64,000 nucleotides of DNA from contig CALOBA010000072.1 in assembly GCA_942491465.1 (NCBI GenBank), positions 1 to 64,000 on the forward strand, in the 5' to 3' direction. Made by a program: the position numbers and the translations under genes. Shown here piece after piece: positions 7,651 through 15,653 of this stretch. The stretch's first letter is position 1. Each line of letters starts with the position of its first letter. Origin of the DNA: CALOBA01 sp942491465. Lineage in GTDB: Bacteria > Pseudomonadota > Gammaproteobacteria > Chromatiales > Chromatiaceae. The notes below the pieces were generated by a model. That model was not told the DNA's origin, did no database searches, and worked only from the letters and a program-made list of their open reading frames with translations.

Positions 7651-9809
7651 GGGGTCTCCGTGGGTGGTCGGGCGGCGCGCTCGGCGGCGTCGCCGATGCG
7701 TTGCGTCGCTGAGGATGGGGCCTGGTCGATCTCGCCGTCGGCCGGCGGCGCCTCGCGGCCCTGGTGGCGGGCCAGCGGCAGGATGCTGTTGGCGAGTCCG
7801 GCCACGGTGCCGGTGTAGAACAGGGCCATGCTCACCGGCAGCGTGAAATGCAGCAGGTAGATGCCGGCGATGTTGATCACGCCGGGGACGATGCTCAGCG
7901 CCATGTTGCCGCGCATGGTCCCCTCAAGCTCGTCGCAGGTCTGAAACAGCATGCGCATGGGCGCCAGGGTGCCGTCCATGAAGATCACCTGGGCGGTGTC
8001 GGTGGCGGCGCTGGAGGCACCCTTGAGCGAGATGGACACCTGGGCGGACTTGAGCGCGACGGCGTCGTTGATGCCGTCGCCGACGAAGCAGACGAAGCGG
8101 CCCTCGTCGCGCAGCCGGCGGATGTGGTCGGCCTTGTGCTCGGGCAGGGTGTCGGCGAAGTAGTGGTCCACGCCCAGCCGGCCTGCGACCTGGCGGGTGG
8201 GGGCCTCGTGGTCGCCGGAGATGATGCAGGTGCGCATACCGCGCCCGTGCAGCCAATCGATCAGCGCCCGGGCCTCGGGGCGGATGGTTGGGGCCAGCTC
8301 CAGCATGCCGGCGACGGCGTCGTCGACGCCGATGCAGACCAGCGAGTGGCCGCGCTCGCGCGTCTCGGCCTCCACCGCATCAAAGCCCGCCGGGGGCACG
8401 AGCCCTTCGCGACGCATGAAGCGCAGGCTGCCGACGCGCACCAGCCGGCCTTCGATCCGCACGCGGATGCCGAAGCCGACCTGGTAGGTCGCAGCATCGG
8501 GCACCGCGGGCGCAAGGCCGCGGACCCGTGCCTGCTCCAGGATGGCCCGCGCCACCGGGTGGGTCTGGCGGTGCTCGGCGCCGGCGGCGAGGCGTAGCAG
8601 GGCGTCCTCGTCCAGGGCGCCGAAGCGATGCACCCGGCACAGCGTTGGCTCTTCCAGCGTCAACGTGCCGGTCTTGTCGAAGACGACGGTGTCGACCTGG
8701 CCCAAAGCCTCGAGCACGCGCCCGTCCTTGATCAGGATGCCGCGCCGGGACAGGATTTGGAGATAATTCAGCACGCTGATGGGGCCGAAGGCCACCAGAC
8801 GGGCACCTAACCCGGACCAGAGCACGCCCATCGCCGCGGTGGGGCCGATGATGGCGAAGGTACCCACGCCGGCCGCCAGCTCCACCGGCAGCAGCCGGTC
8901 GGCCAGGCGCCGACCGCGCAGCATCAGCGTCTCGGTGTAGCCCTTGGTGTCGGCCAGCAGCCGACCGATGCCGGCGGCCACGGTGGCCTCGCCGGCGGTC
9001 TGCACCCGCACCTGGATGCGCCCGCCCAGCAGCAGCGTGGCGGCGTAGACCGGCTCGCCCAGCGCGCGCTCCACCGGCTCGCTCTCGCCGGTGAGCAGGC
9101 GCTGATCGATGCTGGCGGCGCCGTCTTGGATGGTGCCGTCGACGGGGCTGACCTCGCCCGCGTGCACGACGACGATGTCGCCCGCCTGAAGGCTCTCGAA
9201 CGGGACCTGGGTCTCCACGCCTTCGCGCACCAGCCAGACCGATTGCGGATGGCCGCTAAAGATGCCGGTCAGGCGCCGCTGGGAGCTGCTCTCGGTGCGC
9301 TGGATGAGCCGCGCGAGCAGGCTGCCGAACAGCCCGGAGAAGGCGGCGGCGATCAGATTGCCGGTCAGCAGCATGCCGACGACCAGGATGCTGGTGACCA
9401 GCGGCACTGTTATAAGTTGGCCGCGGCGGACGTTGTCGCGCAGCAGCACGACCATGTGGCGACCGAGCCAGAGCACCGCCAGGCAGCCGACGGGATAGAA
9501 CAGCGGCGAGACCGGGGTGAGCAGACCGAGGCCGATGGCGCCGACGGCCACCGCCATATCCGCGCGCACGCTCTGCTGACGGCGGGTCAGGTTCGCCGAT
9601 AGCGCGTCCGCCTCGCCGGCCTCCAGCGTGATCTGCTGTCGCTCGCGCTCGTCGCCGAACAGCGCATGGCCCAGATCGCGGGCGAGACCGAGCGCACTGA
9701 AACCGCCGCGGTCCGCCGCTGAGGGCAGGCGCATGGGCGGCTTGGCGGCGACCACCAGCTTGCGTGCGGCGCGCCGCCGCCGGGGGCGCAGGAGCGATCT
9801 CCCTGCCAT
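7647..9809 (-). CDS. P1B-like P-type ATPase lacking the CPC motif
   Basis: The 720-residue protein has all catalytic P-type ATPase motifs: TGES near 240 (actuator), DKTGTLT near 376 (phosphorylated Asp), THPVARAIL (the HP motif of heavy-metal ATPases) and GDGINDAVAL near 575. Overall it is P1B-like, with membrane pairs before the actuator domain. In TM6 (about 330-345) the metal-binding CPC is replaced by FGP (AFGPISVLNYL); only the proline remains. There is no N-terminal CxxC domain; the N-terminus is basic (RPRRRRAARK). The transported ion cannot be predicted. P1B subgroups without CPC include those I recall from ferrosome (fez) clusters, a link to test. It lies 42 bp below the ligase gene and overlaps the carrier protein. 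Confidence 0.85.
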   Translation of the reverse strand: MAGRSLLRPRRRRAARKLVVAAKPPMRLPSAADRGGFSALGLARDLGHALFGDERERQQITLEAGEADALSANLTRRQQSVRADMAVAVGAIGLGLLTPVSPLFYPVGCLAVLWLGRHMVVLLRDNVRRGQLITVPLVTSILVVGMLLTGNLIAAAFSGLFGSLLARLIQRTESSSQRRLTGIFSGHPQSVWLVREGVETQVPFESLQAGDIVVVHAGEVSPVDGTIQDGAASIDQRLLTGESEPVERALGEPVYAATLLLGGRIQVRVQTAGEATVAAGIGRLLADTKGYTETLMLRGRRLADRLLPVELAAGVGTFAIIGPTAAMGVLWSGLGARLVAFGPISVLNYLQILSRRGILIKDGRVLEALGQVDTVVFDKTGTLTLEEPTLCRVHRFGALDEDALLRLAAGAEHRQTHPVARAILEQARVRGLAPAVPDAATYQVGFGIRVRIEGRLVRVGSLRFMRREGLVPPAGFDAVEAETRERGHSLVCIGVDDAVAGMLELAPTIRPEARALIDWLHGRGMRTCIISGDHEAPTRQVAGRLGVDHYFADTLPEHKADHIRRLRDEGRFVCFVGDGINDAVALKSAQVSISLKGASSAATDTAQVIFMDGTLAPMRMLFQTCDELEGTMRGNMALSIVPGVINIAGIYLLHFTLPVSMALFYTGTVAGLANSILPLARHQGREAPPADGEIDQAPSSATQRIGDAAERAARPPTETP

Positions 9810-9851
9810 GGTCAGCCGCGGCGGGCCGGGCCTGCGCCCGGTACCGCTGCA

Positions 9852-11345
9852 TCAGGCATCTGGATCACCCCGGTGCTGCAGGCGCTCGGGATCGCGTACC
9901 TTCTTACCGCTTGGTGTGAAGGCCAGGGCCTGCACCCAGATCAGCTTGGCCGGCACCTTGTGTGCGGCCAGGGACTGGCGGCAATGGGCCTTGAGGGCGT
10001 CTACCGCGGGTCGCGCGGCGCCCTCCGCGGCGACCAGCCGCGCATGCACCGGCTGCCAGGTCTGCTCGGAGCGGGTTGCGAACACGCAGGCCGCCGCCAC
10101 CGCCGGGTGCTGCTCGAGTACGGCCTCGACCTCTGTGGGGAAGAACTTCATGCCGCCGACGCTGATCACCTCCTTGCTGCGACCGACGATGTAGAGGAAG
10201 CCATCTGCGTCGAGCCGGCCGAGATCGCCGGTATGGAACCAGCCGTCGCCGTCTTGCAGGATCAGCTCGCGGGGGCGGTAGGGGGCATAGTAGGCGTCGA
10301 GCATGCCGCTGCCGCGCAGCAGCACCTCGCCGTGGCCCTGTCCGGGGGCGCAGTCGAGGCGCAGCTCGTAGTCCGGCAGCACCGGGCCGACGGCGCCCTG
10401 CTTGGCCGGGTCCTGACTCAGGTTGATGGCCGGCAGGCCAAGCTCGATGATGCCGTAGGTCTCGTTCAGGACCCGCCCGAAACGCTGGCGGAAGGCATCG
10501 GCGATCTCCCGCGGCAGCGCCGTGGTGGTGACGATGGCGGCGCGCAGGCCGGCAGGCAGGCCGGCGCCGGTATCGTCCTGGGTCATCAGGGCATAGTGGG
10601 CGGGGGCGCCGTAGATCAGTGTCGCCTGTTGCTCGTTGGCCGCGGCGAGCAGGGACTCGCCGAAGGCGTTGCGCGGCAACACGATGCCGGCGCCGAAGCT
10701 GAGGTAGGCGCAGATCGAGACCGCAAAATGGTAGTCCAGCGACAACAGCCAGAGCACCCGGTCCCGCGGGCCGAGCTGCAACCGCTCATTGGCGGCATGA
10801 ATGCGCGCATGGATGGACTCGTGGGACAACACCACGCCCTTGGCGGTACCCGTGGTGCCGGAGGTGAAGCGGATAAAGGCGGGATTGATACCGTCGAGCC
10901 GCGGCGGCGCGGCGGCGACGATGCCGGGCCGGGCGAAGATGGCATTGCGGCCGAACTTGACCGGCGTGCCGGCGATCAGCGGCGCGCAGGCATCGGCACG
11001 GGCCTCGGCGATCACCAGTCCATCCAGATGCACCGTCTCCAGGATCTCGCGCTGCTCGGCCGAGGTCAGCTCATAGGGCAGCGGGGTGACGCAGGCCCGG
11101 CAGCGCCACAGCGCATAGACGAAGGCGATGTAGTCGCCGGTGGCCGCGCCGTGGCTCGGAAAATGCAGGCCGACGTTGTCGCCGGCGCCGACGCCGGTAT
11201 CGCGCAGCCCTTGCGCCAGCGCCTCGACGCCTTCGGCGAAGGCCGCGAAGGTGATGCTAGCGTCCGCTGCCGGACCCAGGATCAGCGGTGTATCGGGCTG
11301 GCGCTCGGCCCGCTCAAAGAACCGATCAGCGAGATTCAGGGGCAT
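9852..11345 (-). CDS. AMP-dependent acyl/aryl ligase
   Basis: An ANL-superfamily enzyme of 497 residues. Visible motifs: FTSGTTGTAKGVVLSH (phosphate loop, about 155-170), NETYGIIE, GWFHTGDLG, GRSKEVISVGGMKFFPTEVE (hinge region) and the terminal TPSGKKVR with the catalytic lysine. It activates a carboxylic acid as acyl-AMP and transfers it to a thiol; the carrier protein two genes downstream is a likely acceptor. The HF and LSLDYHFA regions shape the substrate pocket, but I cannot name the acid. I chose ATG 11345, which has GGAG seven bases upstream; a longer open frame begins 33 bp earlier without a site. Confidence 0.85.
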   Translation of the reverse strand: MPLNLADRFFERAERQPDTPLILGPAADASITFAAFAEGVEALAQGLRDTGVGAGDNVGLHFPSHGAATGDYIAFVYALWRCRACVTPLPYELTSAEQREILETVHLDGLVIAEARADACAPLIAGTPVKFGRNAIFARPGIVAAAPPRLDGINPAFIRFTSGTTGTAKGVVLSHESIHARIHAANERLQLGPRDRVLWLLSLDYHFAVSICAYLSFGAGIVLPRNAFGESLLAAANEQQATLIYGAPAHYALMTQDDTGAGLPAGLRAAIVTTTALPREIADAFRQRFGRVLNETYGIIELGLPAINLSQDPAKQGAVGPVLPDYELRLDCAPGQGHGEVLLRGSGMLDAYYAPYRPRELILQDGDGWFHTGDLGRLDADGFLYIVGRSKEVISVGGMKFFPTEVEAVLEQHPAVAAACVFATRSEQTWQPVHARLVAAEGAARPAVDALKAHCRQSLAAHKVPAKLIWVQALAFTPSGKKVRDPERLQHRGDPDA

Positions 11346-11435
11346 GGTGGGTCTCCGATGGGCTCGGTGCGCGAGCACCCGCGATCGTCGCCGACGCGTT
11401 GGACGCGGCGACGCTCGCGAGCGCGGGCGGCTGCC

Positions 11436-11924
11436 TCAGGCCGCGGCTGCCTGGGCGCTGCGGTCACGCAGCTCGGCGAGCAGGTCCGCTTTGGATACAT
11501 CGCGGAACACCTCGTGCTCGAAGATGGCCGCGGTCTCGGTCGCGAACATCATGCCCAGCACGACCGATGGATCGCGCAGGCACAGATCGCCAACACCCTC
11601 CAGGAAGCGGCTGGTGGAGGGGAATTCCTTGCGCGCCTCCACATCCACACCGATGTCTTTGAGCGCCGCCTTGTACATGACCGCATGGCCGCTCTCCTCG
11701 CCGCAGTTGCGCTCCAGCTCCTTGTTGACCGCGTCGGTGTCGAAGGCCATGGCCACCTCGGCGGCGGTGGCGAGAAACTTGGTGTTTCGATAGGAGAATT
11801 GGTAGTGCTCGACCATCAGCTACTCCAGGGCATCGGTTGAGTAAGGCGACAGGTCGGCGAGCTGGGCCTTGGCGTCGGTGATGAAGTCTTGGTTACGGGC
11901 ATCGATAGAGCTTGCGAGATCCAC
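11436..11924 (-). pseudogene. Heme-oxygenase-like di-iron protein with in-frame amber stop
   Basis: From a GTG at 11924 (GAGGA site) the frame reads DLASSIDARNQDFITDAKAQ to residue 34, then a TAG at 11820-11822, then LMVEHYQFSYRNTKFLATAA and on to AELRDRS. The continuation without the stop is a helical protein with RNCGEESGHAVMY and ATETAAIFEHEVF, ExxxH/ExxH patterns of the heme-oxygenase-like di-iron oxidase group (iron-containing redox enzymes). At about 162 residues it is short for that fold (around 220-240), so a C-terminal ligand helix seems missing. An ATG at 11816 could start a shorter protein of 126 residues. The gene is in the middle of the cluster; its loss would cripple the pathway unless the amber is suppressed. 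Confidence 0.6.
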
Positions 11925-12457
11925 GGGGATTCCTCACGCTGATCAGGTTGATGGCCGTCTACCCGGCCGGATGGAGGGTTGTCGAGATTGGCGGTGCCGC
12001 ATTGGCTGCCTTGGAACGACAGGGCGAAATTGGCCGAAGACGTCACCACTGCCAACTGCGGTCAGTATACGGATGCGATCAGGCGCGACGAATATTACTT
12101 GCGGACTGATGGTATTGCCGGGGGGGGCTGGCGGGTTTCCAGCGGTGTCGGCCTCGAATGAGAGGAGATTTCTACCAATAACTGCTGCTCGCGCCCCGGC
12201 GCTTCGTCAGCTGTGGCTGTCCAGGCTGGCGGACAACAAAGCGTACGATCTGGCCAGGGTGGCGGGGGGGGGGGGCTCTCCGTCAGGATCGATGTCGCCT
12301 TGGTACCGGCGGTACGACGGACTGAAGTCCGCCTGCCCCAGGTGCCGACTGAAGTCGGCGTACCCAGGCATGTGCCGCTTTAGGATGAAACAATCGCTTA
12401 TGCTCTTTCTAGGTTGATCTTGCCGGGTGGCACCGCGCCGTAACCTTTAGTGCAGGG
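11925..12457. other. 533-bp intergenic, repeats and G12 tract
   Basis: No gene is seen. Notable structure: a run of twelve G at 12264-12275 and, near 12320-12370, two palindromes with ACTGAAGTC cores (CGGACTGAAGTCCG and CGACTGAAGTCG), like REP half-units. The control region of the di-iron/ligase/ATPase genes should lie at the left end. Confidence 0.4.
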
Positions 12458-14449
12458 CTACTCCGCGGCCGACACAATGCCAGGGCGAGGTGAGCGAGCG
12501 ACGACGAGGCCGACGCCGAAGGCGGCGCCGAACAACAGCGAGGACGGCAGTACACCGAGCCGCAAGCCCAGGCTCAGGCCGGCATTGAGCACGGCGTAGC
12601 CGCCCCAGTAGGTGAGCACCCGGCGCAGCTGTACCTGTTGCTCGCGGGCGGTGGTGAGCAGCAGCGGCAGCCAGCGCAGATCGCCGTCCAGCAACAGGAT
12701 GCCGGCGGCATCCGCGGCGAGCGCGGCGCCGCCGTGCAACGAGATGGCGCAATCGGCCGCGCGCATGGCCAGCGCATCGTTGACCCCGTCGCCGATGAAG
12801 CAGACGCGCCGACCTTCCGCTTGCAGCCGGCGCACCAGCGCCGCCTTGTCTTCGGGCAGCACGTTGCTGTGTGCGTGCTCAATGCCCAGCCGCCGCGCCA
12901 GCGCGCGCGTAGGCTGCTCGGCATCGCCAGAGACGAGTTCGACCCGCGTAACGCCGTGGTCCGACAGAAAATGCACGATGCCGACGGCCTCGGGCCGCGC
13001 CAAGGTCTGGAGGCCGATGACCCCCTGCACGCCGGCGGCATCCGCCACCAGCAGGGCCGTCCCGCCCTCGCGCTCGGTGCTGGCGAGCGCGCGTTGGGCG
13101 GACGCATTGATGGCGATGCCCGCCGCTTCCAGGTGGCGGCGCCCGCCAACCAACACCCGCTGGCCATCGATGCTGGCGGTGACGCCGAAACCGACGCGAA
13201 AGTCGAGGTCGTGCGCGTGCAGGCTCGGGCAGTCGGGCTCCCGCGCGGCGGCCGCCACCAGCGCCTGCGCCAAGGGATGCATGATCCGCCCCTCGGCGGC
13301 GGCCGCGGCGGCGAGCACGCGTGCCGAGGTCCAGCCGCCGGTGGGGGCCACCGCCGTGACCCGGAGTTCGTCCGCGGTCAGGGTGCCGGTCTTGTCGAAC
13401 AGCACCGTGTCTACGTCCGCCAGCGCCTCCAGCGCGCGGCCGTCCTTCACCAGGATGCCGTGGGTCAGCAACACCGCCAACTGATCCGAGATGGCCAGCG
13501 CGCCGACGGCGCGCAAGGCGTTGATGGGCGCGCTGAAGAGGAGGGCCACCGCCGCGGACGGGCCGATCAGCGGCCAGATTGCGGCGCTGACGCCGAGCAG
13601 CGGTAGCGACGCGGCGTCGGCCACCGCCTCGGCCTTGAGCTGCTGTTGGGTGCTGTGCCCGGCACTCTCGCGCAGCAGACGCTCGACGCGCGCCAAGACC
13701 GTGTCGCGGCCGGCCACCGTCACCTCCAGTCGGGCCTCGCCGCGCAGCACCAGGGAGCCGGCGTAGATCGGGTCGCCTGGGCCCAGTGTCCGCGGCACGG
13801 CTTCGCCGGTGAGCTGCTGCTGATCGACGCTGAGGCTGCCGGCCGCGATGCGCCCGTCTATCGGCACCGTCTCGCCGGTGGCGAGCAGCACCAGATCGCC
13901 AGTGTGCAGCGCATCCACGGCGACGCGTGTCTCGCCGCCGTCGCGCAGCACCCGTGCCGGCGCCAGCGCCGGCAGGCCGGCGTCTAGCAGCCGGCGCGCG
14001 CGCTCGCGGCTCCTCAGCACCGCCACATCGGCAGCGTGGAAGACCCAGCACTGCACCGCCGCGCCCAGCGGTTGGCCCAGCGCGATGCTGCCGACACAGA
14101 CGCTGGCATTGACAAGGTCGTCGCCGACGTGGGCATCGCGCAGCACGGCCTGCTCGCTCGCGCGCAGCAGTGGCAGCATGCTGTAGACGGTGAGCGCCAG
14201 CGCCGCCGGCGTCAGCATCGGCAGGGCATAGCTGCCCAGGCACAGCGCCAGCGCCCAGTTGCTGGCCTTGAGATCAGCCCGGCGGCGTTCGAGTGCGGCT
14301 GCCGGTTCGTCGGTCCCGCGGCGCCGCTGCGCCTTGGGCGCGCCTTGGGCGCGCAGCAGCCGTCGGAGCCGCCGCGGACGGCGCACACGCTCGACGACGC
14401 GCATGCCCGCATAGGCGCCCAGCGCGACACCCACCTGCAGTAGCGCCAT
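12458..14449 (-). CDS. Second P1B-like P-type ATPase lacking CPC
   Basis: The 663-residue protein has LTGEAVP near 211 (TGEA instead of TGES), DKTGTLT near 350, MHPLAQALV (HP motif) and GDGVNDALAM near 551. In TM6 the CPC is replaced by SAPINAL, again keeping only the proline; the HxxDxxL-type residues of P1B-4/5 groups are not seen. The N-terminus starts with a membrane helix followed by a strongly basic segment (RVRRPRRLRRLLRAQG). It begins at ATG 14449 with a GGGGAGG ribosome site. It is separated from the other cluster genes by 533 bp and is probably the promoter-proximal member. Its pairing with a second CPC-less ATPase suggests they handle the same unusual cation, or act as two halves of one process. 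Confidence 0.82.
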   Translation of the reverse strand: MALLQVGVALGAYAGMRVVERVRRPRRLRRLLRAQGAPKAQRRRGTDEPAAALERRRADLKASNWALALCLGSYALPMLTPAALALTVYSMLPLLRASEQAVLRDAHVGDDLVNASVCVGSIALGQPLGAAVQCWVFHAADVAVLRSRERARRLLDAGLPALAPARVLRDGGETRVAVDALHTGDLVLLATGETVPIDGRIAAGSLSVDQQQLTGEAVPRTLGPGDPIYAGSLVLRGEARLEVTVAGRDTVLARVERLLRESAGHSTQQQLKAEAVADAASLPLLGVSAAIWPLIGPSAAVALLFSAPINALRAVGALAISDQLAVLLTHGILVKDGRALEALADVDTVLFDKTGTLTADELRVTAVAPTGGWTSARVLAAAAAAEGRIMHPLAQALVAAAAREPDCPSLHAHDLDFRVGFGVTASIDGQRVLVGGRRHLEAAGIAINASAQRALASTEREGGTALLVADAAGVQGVIGLQTLARPEAVGIVHFLSDHGVTRVELVSGDAEQPTRALARRLGIEHAHSNVLPEDKAALVRRLQAEGRRVCFIGDGVNDALAMRAADCAISLHGGAALAADAAGILLLDGDLRWLPLLLTTAREQQVQLRRVLTYWGGYAVLNAGLSLGLRLGVLPSSLLFGAAFGVGLVVARSPRPGIVSAAE

Positions 14450-14815
14450 GGTTCAGCCTCCCCGTCGCGGTTGGTGAGGCTGCGGCGTCTGTCTTTGCTG
14501 TCATGCCAAATTCGCCTCTGAAGTCGTGGACACATCAGCCTGTATTGTGCACACCGCCGCCGCCAGCGCCAATCGCCGCCGGTTGGCATTGCCAAAGCAA
14601 ATGTTGTCTTGGGCAAGCGCGCCTGCTCGGTGCCATGTCCTCCGGTACCCGGTCGGAGACCGGCGGTCAGATTGATTTTTCTTCAGACGTGAGGTAGGCG
14701 TCGGAACTTGGGATGACGCCTGTCAGCGGACCATCCGAGACGCGCTTAGATTGGGCCGATTTTGGCCCACGCAAAAAAGCCGGCGCGGGGCCGGCTTGTA
14801 AGGCATTGAAAAAAT
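14450..14815. other. 366-bp intergenic
   Basis: No gene is seen. The right end contains the tRNA terminator; the left end contains the leader of the minus-strand ATPase gene. Confidence 0.5.
14773..14797 (-). terminator. Intrinsic terminator of tRNA-Arg
   Basis: Reading the minus strand, AAGCCGG pairs with CCGGCTT around a GC-rich loop and is followed by a run of T. It lies about 20 bp below the tRNA 3' end. Confidence 0.8.
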
Positions 14816-14892
14816 TGGCGCGCCTGGCAGGATTCGAACCTGCGACCCCTGCCTTCGGAGGGCAGTACTCTATCCAGCTGAGCTACAGGCGC
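14816..14892 (-). tRNA. tRNA-Arg (CCG)
   Basis: The 77-nt minus-strand sequence folds as a tRNA: acceptor GCGCCTG/CAGGCGC, D arm around AGCTCAGCTGGATAGAG, anticodon stem CTGCC/GGCAG with loop CTCCGAA (anticodon CCG), T arm with GGTTCGAATCC, discriminator G and an encoded CCA. It decodes CGG arginine codons, frequent in this GC-rich genome. Confidence 0.95.
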
Positions 14893-15211
14893 GGTGTGTC
14901 GGATGGCCGGGGCGGGGCACGCTGGAGCGCGCAGGCCAATCGAGATGCATAAGTTTAGACGGGATCAGCGCGCGCGTCCATCGTTGGGTCTGCGTGCCAA
15001 AGACCGCGCCAGTATTCGACCGCAGACTGACCGCTGCGGCGCAGAGACGCGAACAAGACGCTGAGAAGACCGTAACCCGCTGTTTTAGATGCGCGCTGAC
15101 GGCCCCTTCGCGTCTCTGCGGCGATCTGCGCCGGCCCGCCGAGTTGAACCGAACAGGCGCCCCGCGTAGCCTTGCTGCCTGTCTGATCCGCTGTATGAGC
15201 ACCTGAATCCC
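14893..15211. other. 319-bp intergenic
   Basis: No gene or clear repeat is seen between the tRNA and the bciB-like fragment. It should hold the tRNA promoter on the minus strand. Confidence 0.4.
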
Positions 15212-15613
15212 ATGCCCGATTCCGCCCTGTCCGCACCTACCGCCGATCTGAAGGTCCAGCCCACCGCCGAGCTGCCGCCGGATGAGCCCATCGACAGCTC
15301 CGGTCCGTCGAAGGGCCTGCGCGAGACCGCGCTGCTGAGCAAGGACGAGCGCCTCGCCGGGCGGCCGAAGCTGTGCAGCGACTGCGGGCTCTGCGACAGT
15401 CATCTGAAGCCGCGGATGCGCGATACCGGCGTGTTCGTGCGTAATCGCACCGAGGAGATCGAGCAGCGGCTGTTCGGCCGCAACCGCCGCGATGGCGATG
15501 AGTTGCGCTTCGGGGTCTATCGGCGCATGCAGATCGCGCGCATGCGCCCGCCGGGGCCTGGTGCCCAGTGGTCCGGCATGGTGACCCCGAGCGATCGCAA
15601 GGTCGTCGACTGA
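15212..15613 (+). pseudogene. N-terminal fragment of a BciB/FrhB-like reductase
   Basis: The 133-residue frame begins normally and carries KLCSDCGLCDSHLKPRMRD (CxxCGxC iron-sulfur ligands), VFVRNRTEEIEQ, DELRFGVYRRM and RPPGPGAQWSGMVT, the conserved start of the coenzyme F420 hydrogenase/dehydrogenase beta-subunit family that includes the 8-vinyl reductase BciB of bacteriochlorophyll synthesis. The full protein is about 400 residues. Here it ends after GMVT with a short unrelated tail (PSDRKVVD) and stop, so more than two thirds is gone. It is followed at once by batD, suggesting a deletion joined the two regions. The fragment is the only photosynthesis hint in the window; a non-photosynthetic FrhB relative cannot be excluded. 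Confidence 0.6.
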
Positions 15614-15653
15614 GCCCTGATTTGGACGGATGACGCCGAGGAGCACGACGCAG

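Noticed and set aside
9873..11840. 655-residue plus-strand open frame
   Set aside because: Antisense to the AMP-ligase; no domain signal.
11869..12417. 182-residue plus-strand open frame
   Set aside because: It spans the end of the di-iron gene, palindromes and a G12 tract; no features of a protein.
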